Positions 57,046-64,000 of a stretch of 64,000 bases of DNA are shown here, in pieces. The notes beneath the pieces were generated by a model. The model saw nothing but the letters and a program-made list of their open reading frames with translations, ran no database searches and was not told where the DNA came from. Position 1 is the first letter of the stretch. Every line of letters starts with the position of its first letter. The position numbers and the translations under genes are program-made. This DNA is from Przewalskia tangutica (taxonomy: Eukaryota > Streptophyta > Magnoliopsida > Solanales > Solanaceae): assembly GCA_029844215.1 (NCBI GenBank), contig CM056732.1:54421007-54485006 (forward strand), in the 5' to 3' direction.

Positions 57046-58050
57046 CCCCATAGTGCAAGACATATTATTTCATCCACTTAAGAGCTTTCCAAGGCAAAAA
57101 TATCCCTTTCCCTTTGTATAGTTTTCGTCCCCCTCCCCCACTTGAGTGGAAATACTTTGTGTATTGTTGTATAGTCCCAAATACCTTGGCCTAGTATCCC
57201 TAGTAGTATTCCAAAGTTGTTTTAATACTAGGAGCCCGGAAATACTACTTTTTCCAAAAGTCGCAAAATGAAACCCTAGAAAAATCTTCATAAGCTTGGT
57301 TGAAGTGTTAAGAGAAGTTGTTTAGAAACTTCTAAGGGTTGCTTGGAGCGAGTTGGAGCATAAGGATTTGGAGCTAAACGTTGCTCAGGATCGACATATA
57401 AACTTGGATAATTTTGGGCTTATCGAGGTAATGATCTATGTCCCTATCAGAATTGGATATTACATATTGTAGTAGTTATACTTGAGTATATTATATTGGA
57501 AGGATGATTATAAAGGATTGAATCAGATTTACATTGATTGTATTTACAGTAGACTTGTTTAGTATTATTGTGAAGTAGTATTGTACACGTCCGGTTAGAC
57601 GTGTGACCCTCTCCCCTGGGAGTTGTTGGCCTGGTAGCGGGCCTGAGTAGAGGAGGAGACTTATGTGGTTGCGGGGGGGGAGGTGCTGCCGAATTTTCTG
57701 TAGAATAAGGAACCATGCATTTAGAATATTCTACGAAGAGATCTAGGAGTTGATAGGCGTTTTGTGGCCTTTATAGTTGCGATTTCGAGTAGCGTATTCT
57801 ACTGAAGAGTGGAAAAGGCTAGCAGAGTTACAATCATCGCGAGCGCTTTGCTAATTGTCGATAATCGTCGCGAGGTATGTGAACCTCTTCCTATCTTTTC
57901 TAGCATGATTGTTGTGAACTATGTAGTACGGTAGACGTACATGTGCTAAGTGATTTGGTTGGTTTAAAACATAGGGTGTTATAATAGCTTTATGGGAAGT
58001 TAGTTATAACGACTTTATGTAGGTAAAAGAATGGTTTATTGATTGTAGAA

Positions 58051-58170
58051 GTTAAGATACTTGATCTTAAAAGATAAGAGACTTGACTTATAAACGACTT
58101 GATTTTGAAAGTTAAGAGACTTGATCTTGAAAGATAAGAGACTTGACTTATAACGACTTGTTTTTGGAAA
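58051..58170 (+). repeat. 60-bp tandem duplication in the E7 LTR
   Basis: Two copies of a 60-bp unit starting gttaagagacttgatcttg (58051 and 58111). The same pair is in the 3' LTR at 63333 and 63393, so it predates insertion. The unit is itself built from shorter aagagacttga repeats. Confidence 0.88.
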
Positions 58171-59815
58171 AAGAGAAGTAACTTGATTTTAAGTATAGGT
58201 TACTTGTTTTGAAAAGAGTAAGTTATTTGGGTTTTAAAAGAATACTTGTTGTGGTTTTAAAAGAAAAGAAACTTGTGGAATTGAAGAGTTTTTGGTTTAG
58301 AACATAAAGTGTTATAACAGCTTTATGGGAAGTTAGTTATAACGACTTTATGAAAACAAAGGAATGGTTTTATCATTGGTTTTAAAATGGTAACTTAACT
58401 TTAAAGGAGAAGTGTTTTGGTCTAAAAAGAAGGCATGGTATTGTCTTAATTTGGTTTAAAAAGGAAAGTATGGAAGTTGTTTTGGTTTACTTAAAATGTA
58501 GTCACTTTATTTTGATACTACGGGTATCGGGTGACTTTTGTGAAAGAAATGGATCTTCTAAAAGAATTTAACGTGCGTAGTACTTTGGGGATTAAAACCT
58601 GGACTTGTCATAAAATGAAAGTACCTTGAGTTGTGTGTAACGTGCCTATGTTTGCGTGTGATAGCCTTGTTGTGCAAGTGTTGTATTCTTATTTTACCGC
58701 GCCTCTCGATGGAGGGTCGGTCGTGTTATTCTTAATCATTTTGGACATACTGACACGATGGGCGGCCCACGGGTATGCTTCCACTATGATAGTCCATGGG
58801 CATACTGACTCGATGGATGGTCCACTGTACGCGCCATGATGAGGGTTCGCTTTCCACTGATAGTGTTATTCCATGGACTAGCTCTCCGCGAGGTTTTATC
58901 GATTCGCCTTGGTATCCGTGGTTGGCATTCGCATTGCCCCGCCTCGTGGCTGATTCGCCTGTACTGTAGTTAGCCTTCGCACTTGCCCGCTCGGTTTAGT
59001 GGTGAAGTCTCGTGACACGCCTGTACCAGTAGTTAGCCTCGTACTTGCCCGGAAGCTACGTGACACGCCTTGGTACCGTAGTCGGCCAGACTTGCCGTGT
59101 CGCTTCGTGGTTTGGTTGTATAGTATTGTTAGTACGGTTGTTATGACACGTGGGACCTAGTGTTCATGTGTACTTCTTGGTGTGATTATATCATAGATCA
59201 CGGCGCTGAGGAAGGTATTCCACGCATGATTGATGTCAGAGGCGTGAGACCCATTGTTATACTTGAGTAATGACTTTGAGGCGTGAGTCCCCGACTTGAC
59301 ATGATCTTTATATATTATGGATCGTAGTTTGGTTATCATACATGTCTCCGCTTTATATAGACTATTATGATTTCATTTACTGATTTTACGCTTCACATAC
59401 TTGGTACTGTCAGATCGACCTCCTTCGGCCGCTCATGCGTGTAGAGGTATATCGGTTGTGGATCCGCGCTTAGGATCACGTCAGCTTTTGGGAAGCTCCG
59501 CTTTCTGAGGCTTATCTTTGTATAGTCCCTGTCGGTGTAGTTACTTGTACATTCGTGGTATGGCGGGCCTGCCCCGCCATAGTTATGGTTACATTCTGAG
59601 TGTCTGTAGTAATCACAAGGTGGTTTGTAAAAGGATTTAATCGCTCAGTTGATATATATAGGTATATATTCAGGAAGGTGACCGCTTTGGTTAGCCTGTT
59701 TCATACTTTATGTCTTGTCTCATGTTTTAGTTTTATTTCCGCGATTTTCTCTCGATGTTGTATCACTAGGTGCCCGGTAGGCACTACCACGCCCGGGATC
59801 GGGTCGTGACAAAAG

Positions 59816-59908
59816 TGGTATCAGAGCAGTTAGTCCTCGGAAAAGTGTCTATAGACCGTGTCTAGTAGAGTCTTGATTATCGGTGTGTTGTGCACCACAT
59901 CTATAATC
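59816..59908 (+). promoter_or_regulatory. E7 primer binding site and leader hairpin
   Basis: TGGTATCAGAGC at 59816-59827 is intact. The leader hairpin at 59875-59908 is complete: GATTAT/ATAATC, GGTGTG/CACATC with one G-U pair, loop TTGTGCAC. The leader beyond it (ggattggtttccattcttctcactctgag, in pieces) is the same as in the autonomous elements, as expected if it carries the packaging signal. Confidence 0.87.
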
Positions 59909-60018
59909 AGGAGGCTGCAGGACATTTAGGATTGGTTTCCATTCTTCTCACTCTGAGATCGTGCCTTAGAGCTATGTTATAAGTTGGACTCCCTCTGGCG
60001 TATTCTTATGTACCCATT

Positions 60019-60760
60019 ATGCCTCTACGCAAGGCAACCAGAGCCAAGAAGGGCAAGGCAGCAGAGAGAGCTGCGAGTAGAGCACAAGGGTTACGAGGGC
60101 ACAGCTCTGGTCATTACCTGAGATAGTACCTCAGACGACGAGTTTTATGACGCCGCTAGCCCTAGCAGAGTTTAGAGCGGCAGCAGTTTTTACTGAGGCC
60201 ACGATACCTGAGCCTCCAGTGCCACGACCTGGGGCCGAGGAGATGAGTTCAAGGAGATGGCCCGCCATTAGCTAGGTCAGTGGTGGGGAATGAGGACGGA
60301 CGGAGCCGGTGGTTCCATCAAGCATGATTCACCCTAAATCCAATAGTCTGAGACTTCGGGATTTCTTGAGTTGCAGTTCGCCAGAGTTCTATGGATAGAG
60401 AGCTGAGGATGGTCCTCAGGGTGTCGTACTAGTTTGGGGAGATTGTTTTACTTGCAGCCGTCAGGGCCATGTGATGGGAGGATGTCCAAGTAGGAGGGAT
60501 ACAAGAGGGATGACTCAGCCTACCGGGTCAGTTGCGGGTTCAGTTGTTTGGGAGAAGGGGGTGTTAGTCAGATGAGGTCACCCCTGCCTCGTTGAGGCCG
60601 TTGTAATAGACTCCATTATGGGAAGTGTCGTAATACTTCGACACCAGACGCCATGCGCCAACAGGCCATTTGGAGAGAGTTTGTCCGACCGAGGTAGCAC
60701 GGATATAGAGACTCACGCCGGGATCGGTGGTGGTTCATCGCCTTATATAATGAAAGCCTG
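60019..60760 (+). pseudogene. E7 gag, rearranged: capsid deleted, zinc knuckle kept
   Basis: ATG at 60019 opens MPLRKATRAKKGKAAERA. N-terminal gag is recognisable to about 60420 (ccagagttctatgg, agctgaggatggtcc), then the sequence jumps to the nucleocapsid, losing most of the capsid (about 700 bases). A perfect CCHC knuckle CFTCSRQGHVMGGC lies at 60444-60485, followed by SRRDTRGMTQPTGSVAGS. A second zinc-like segment (CNRLHYGKC, then a degenerate knuckle near 60650-60690) follows. That order is inverted relative to E4, so the region is a mosaic. Confidence 0.7.
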
Positions 60761-61777
60761 GCAGGCGGGGTTATGGTTAGGCGACAGGGAAGTAAGGAAG
60801 TAGTTACAGAGATACCTTTAGCCCTTAAGAGACGTGGTTATGTTGTTATGATGGATACGTGTGGAGTGCTATACGAATAGCATTGTGTTAAGTGTGATTT
60901 AGAGAACATGATTAGTTGAAGAGGTAAGTTTGGGGTCATGGAAGGTGTGAACCTTAGAATATTATACGTGGAGACCTTAGACGCGAGACCGTCTTGAGTA
61001 AAAGATTTTGTTTATGATTGACCTTTGTCGGAGTGCATAGAATACGAGGGGTATAATTGTGTGATAAGTCCCTGAGTGGTGTGAATTATAAGAGAGTAGT
61101 TAAGCTAAGAGGACCACTGGGTTTTCGTGACTTGATTAGTGGGATAATTCCTTGGGTTGTGTAAGAGGGAAGTGGTAGCTTTCAGGACTTGTATAGGTAA
61201 GGTTGTTCCGGATCGGGGAACAAGAGTCTGGTGCGATTATGGGTCGGGTTGAGGACCATTCGCGGGTCAACCCGCAGCCCGGAGTGAGGTGGGGTCAGTT
61301 CGAGGTGGTCCTCCGGTGGTAGGGTCGCAGGTGCTAGGCCCAAGTTTAGGTAACCATCGTATGAGTTCGTGGATGTGTTCGACCAGGATCGGATCGTGAA
61401 GGCCGGGAATGGCCTTAAAGGAATTTGAGGCTAGTGAGATGACCAAGTTTGGAGGTAGTGACTCCAAGGTTTTGGAAACCGAAGTGATGAAGGGAGTGTG
61501 GTACGTGTAATAGAAAGAGTTCAGGTGTACGAGAAGGGTACGACGAGTTAGAAAAGAAGCGGACGCGTGATATGAAAACGGAAGTGATCATTTCTTTTGT
61601 GAAGTGAAGATGTGAAGGGAGTATCCTTTAGACCATGGGTGTGAGCTTTTTGTGATGTTAGAGGTGATTCCTCGTTGGCTCGGATTTGTATGTTATACTA
61701 TGGCCATTGATGGCATAATTGGTTTCGTAAGTATAGTAGTGAAGACTATACTGCACGCATGTGTCCGAGACTTAGAA
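60761..61777 (+). other. E7 internal non-coding region shared with E3
   Basis: No pol motif in any frame. Blocks near 60945-60985 and 61240-61450 match E3 in the opposite orientation (see E3 entry). The sequence is GC-balanced with short frames only. Its conservation between two separate non-autonomous insertions suggests common descent from one master copy. Confidence 0.75.
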
Positions 61778-61814
61778 GGAACATTCGGGACGAATGTTTC
61801 TAAGGGGGGAAGAA
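61778..61814 (+). promoter_or_regulatory. E7 polypurine tract and inverted repeat
   Basis: Inverted repeat GGAACATTCG, GGA, CGAATGTTTC at 61778-61800. The purine tract AAGGGGGGAAGAA (61802-61814) precedes the 3' LTR. Confidence 0.87.
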
Positions 61815-64000
61815 TGTTATACCCCGTAGTTCCAGGGTATGTATGTGGGGACGTACGTACGAGAATACGACAGAAATTTTGGAAAGAAAGGAAGATGTGA
61901 TTTTTCGACGGAAAAGTTTCCGGTTTTTGTGAAGAAAAAGGTTCGTTAATGGGAATTGGATTCCCAGATTTGGTATTTGGACTTCTTGGATTATATTAGA
62001 ATTATGGGATTTTATTTTTAGAATGGGTCACGTGGGGCCCACGGGAGAAATTTACGGTTTTGTGGGGCCCGCTTTGTTTTTGAGATTTTCGGTATTTTGG
62101 ATATTTTCGGAAGACGAAATATTTTGGACGAGTAGGGGGGCGACACGTGTCACCCCCATGTGGCCATGGTTGGCCGTTTCTTGTTGACACTTGGCTTTGG
62201 CCGAAATGGTGTGGACAAGTGGCAAGCCACTTGTCCCAAGTTTTGTGAAGCCATTTGGAGGGTGGGACCCACACACACTTGTCCCAAGATCTCACCACAC
62301 ACTTGCCTTGATCTTGGCCTTTGATTGTTCTATAAATACCCCATAGTGCAAGACATATTATTTCATCCACTTAAGAGCTTTCCAAGGCAAAAATATCCCT
62401 TTCCCTTTGTATAGTTTTCGTCCCCCTCCCCCACTTGAGTAGAAATACTTTGTGTATTGTTGTATAGTCCCAAATACCTTGGCCTAGTATCCCTAGTAGT
62501 ATTCCAAAGTTGTTTTAATACTAGGAGCCCGGAAATACTACTTTTTCCAAAAGTCGCAAAATGAAACCCTAGAAAAATCTTCATAAGCTTGGTTGAAGTG
62601 TTAAGAGAAGTTGTTTGGAAACTTCTAAGGGTTTCTTGGAGTGAGTTGAGCGTAAGGATTGGAGCTAAACGTTGCTCAGATCGACATATAAACTTGGATA
62701 ATTTTGGGCTTATCGAGGTAATGATCTATGTCCCCTATCAGAATTGGATATTACATATTGTAGTAGTTATACTTGAGTATATTATATTGGAAGGATGATT
62801 ATAAAGGATTGAATCAGTAGTTACATTGACTGTATTCTGATGACTTGTGTAGTATTATTGTGAAGTAGTATTGTACACGCCCGTTAGGCGTGTGACCCTC
62901 TCCTCGGGAGTTGTTGGCCCGGTAGCGGGCCGAGTAGAGAGGAGACTTATGTGGTTGCGGGGAGTCTTTGCGAATTTTCTCAGAGAATAAGGAACCATGC
63001 ATTTAGAATATTCTACGAAGAGATCTAGGAGTTGATAGGCGTTTTGTGGCCTTTATAGGTTGCGATTTCCAGTAGCGTATTCTACTCAAGAGTGGAAAAG
63101 GCTAGCGAGTTCTGATCTTGTGGAGCGTTTTGCTAATTATCGATAATCGTCGCGAGGTATGTGAACCTCTTCCTATCTTTTCTAGCATGATTGTTGTGAA
63201 CTATGTAGTACGGTAGACGTACATATGCTAAGTGGTTTGGTTGGTTTAAAACGTAGGGTGTTATAATAGCTTTATGGGAAGTTAGTTATAACGACTTTAT
63301 GTAGGTAAAAGAATGGTTTATTGATTGTAGAAGTTAAGAGACTTGATCTTGAAAGATAAGAGACTTGACTTATAAACGACTTGATTTTGAAAGTTAAGAG
63401 ACTTGATCTTGAAAGATAAGAGACTTGACTTATAACGACTTGTTTTCGGAAAAAGAGAAGTAACTTGATTTTAAGTATAGGTTACTTGTTTTGAAAAGAG
63501 TAAGTTATTTGGGTTTTAAAAGAATACTTGTTGTGGTTTTAAAAGAAAAGAGACTTGTGGAATTGAAGAGTTTTTGGTTTAGAACATAAAGTGTTATAAC
63601 TAACTTTATGGGAAGTTAGTTATAACGACTTTATGAAAACAAAGGAATGGTTTTATCATTGGTTTTAAAACGGTAACTTAACTTTAAAGGAGAAGTGTTT
63701 TGGTCTAAAAAGAAGGCATGGTATTGTCTTAATTTGGTTTAAAAAGGAAAGTGTGGAAGTTGTTTTGGTTTACTTAAAATGTAGTCACTTTATTTTGATA
63801 CTACTGTATCGGGTGACTTTGTGAAAGAAATGGATCTTCTAAAAGAATTTAACGTAGTACTGGGGATTAAAACCTGGACTTGTCATAAAATGAAAGTACC
63901 TTGAGTTGTGTGTAACGTGCCTATGTTTGCGTGTGATAGCCTTGTTGTGCAAGTGTTGTATTCTTATTTTACCGCGCCTCTCGATGGAGGGTCGGTCGTG
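61815..64000 (+). repeat. E7 3' LTR, first 2186 bp (window ends inside)
   Basis: Near-identical to 56525 onward, with the same promoter, 60-bp duplication and AT-rich block. It keeps ggacgtacgtacg near 61850 where the 5' LTR reads ggacgacgc. The window ends before the minisatellite part. Confidence 0.9.

Larger units (their letters stand above)
56525..59811 (+). repeat. E7 5' LTR (3287 bp)
   Basis: Starts TGTTATACCCCGTAG, ends GGGTCGTGACA. It has the promoter at 56854-57045, the 60-bp duplication at 58051-58170 and an AT-rich block of gacttgatt repeats (58000-58600). Repeats with cacgggtatgcttcc and tggactagctc lie near 58750-58890. From about 58840 to 59800 there are many small losses compared with LTR Z (1-745). 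No gene. Confidence 0.9.
47988..64000 (+). mobile_element. E6, Ty3/gypsy chromovirus, plus strand, 3' LTR split by E7
   Basis: 5' LTR 47988-50492, primer site 50497, gag 50693, pol to 55343, polypurine tract 55467-55479, 3' LTR from 55480. At 56525 the 3' LTR is interrupted by E7, which runs past the window end, so the right end of E6 is not seen. Left duplication candidate ACAGT (47983-47987). The integrase frame (53850-54470) is the longest clean integrase here. Confidence 0.9.
56525..64000 (+). mobile_element. E7, non-autonomous LTR element, plus strand, right end outside
   Basis: 5' LTR 56525-59811 (3287 bp, the longest here), intact primer site 59816-59827, leader hairpin, rearranged gag, about 1 kb of non-coding sequence, polypurine tract 61802-61814 and 3' LTR from 61815 to beyond the window. 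The internal region is only 2.0 kb and has no protease, RT, RNase H or integrase. It shares its non-coding interior with E3. Inserted in the 3' LTR of E6. Confidence 0.88.

Noticed and set aside
59816..59827. tRNA gene suggested by the initiator-Met complement
   Set aside because: Only 12 bases match, at the exact place of a primer binding site; no cloverleaf is present.
61652..61900. Frame containing DLEGTFGTNVSKGGRML, with a similar one at 22703-22912
   Set aside because: The similarity comes from the conserved inverted repeat and polypurine tract at DNA level. The frame crosses the LTR boundary and differs upstream.

Overview
This window is plant nuclear DNA made almost entirely of nested Ty3/gypsy LTR retrotransposons. 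I see no host gene, tRNA, rRNA or CRISPR array. The elements read as chromoviruses, most likely of the Tekay/Del lineage. They have very long LTRs (about 2.4-3.3 kb), an initiator-Met tRNA primer site, a gag starting MPPRKATR with zinc knuckles, the domain order protease, RT, RNase H, integrase, and a C-terminal chromodomain just before the pol stop. A eudicot is likely. A nightshade relative is possible, but nothing here settles the species.

Left half, 1-25087, mostly minus-strand elements. E3 (21750-24985, minus) is a pol-less element. Its 3' LTR is split by LTR Y (plus, 9080-10696 and 20623-21749). Y carries a remnant X (8973-9079) and the full-length element E2 (minus, 10697-20622, TSD TCATT). 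X is split by E1 (minus, 746-8972), whose 3' LTR is split by LTR Z (1-745). That is five levels of insertion.

Right half, 24986-64000, plus-strand elements. A host LTR, W (24986-25087 and 45373-47987), contains E4 (25088-45372) and E6 (47988 to beyond the window). E4 is split inside its RT domain by the complete element E5 (30228-39883, TSD TGAAC). The 3' LTR of E6 is split by E7 (56525 to beyond the window), a second pol-less element whose internal region matches that of E3.

E1, E2, E4, E5 and E6 carry gag-pol and are the presumed source of proteins. E3 and E7 keep only cis signals (LTRs, primer site, leader hairpin, polypurine tract) plus gag remnants, and were presumably mobilised in trans. 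Two small structures recur in all seven elements: a leader hairpin whose loop contains the palindrome GTGCAC, and an inverted repeat just upstream of the polypurine tract.

Every gag-pol copy is frameshifted as written. Many differences between copies fall on CAG/CTG sites as indels or odd substitutions, while intervening blocks are nearly perfect. This looks more like base-calling error at CHG-methylated cytosines than biological decay, so the broken reading frames should be treated with caution.
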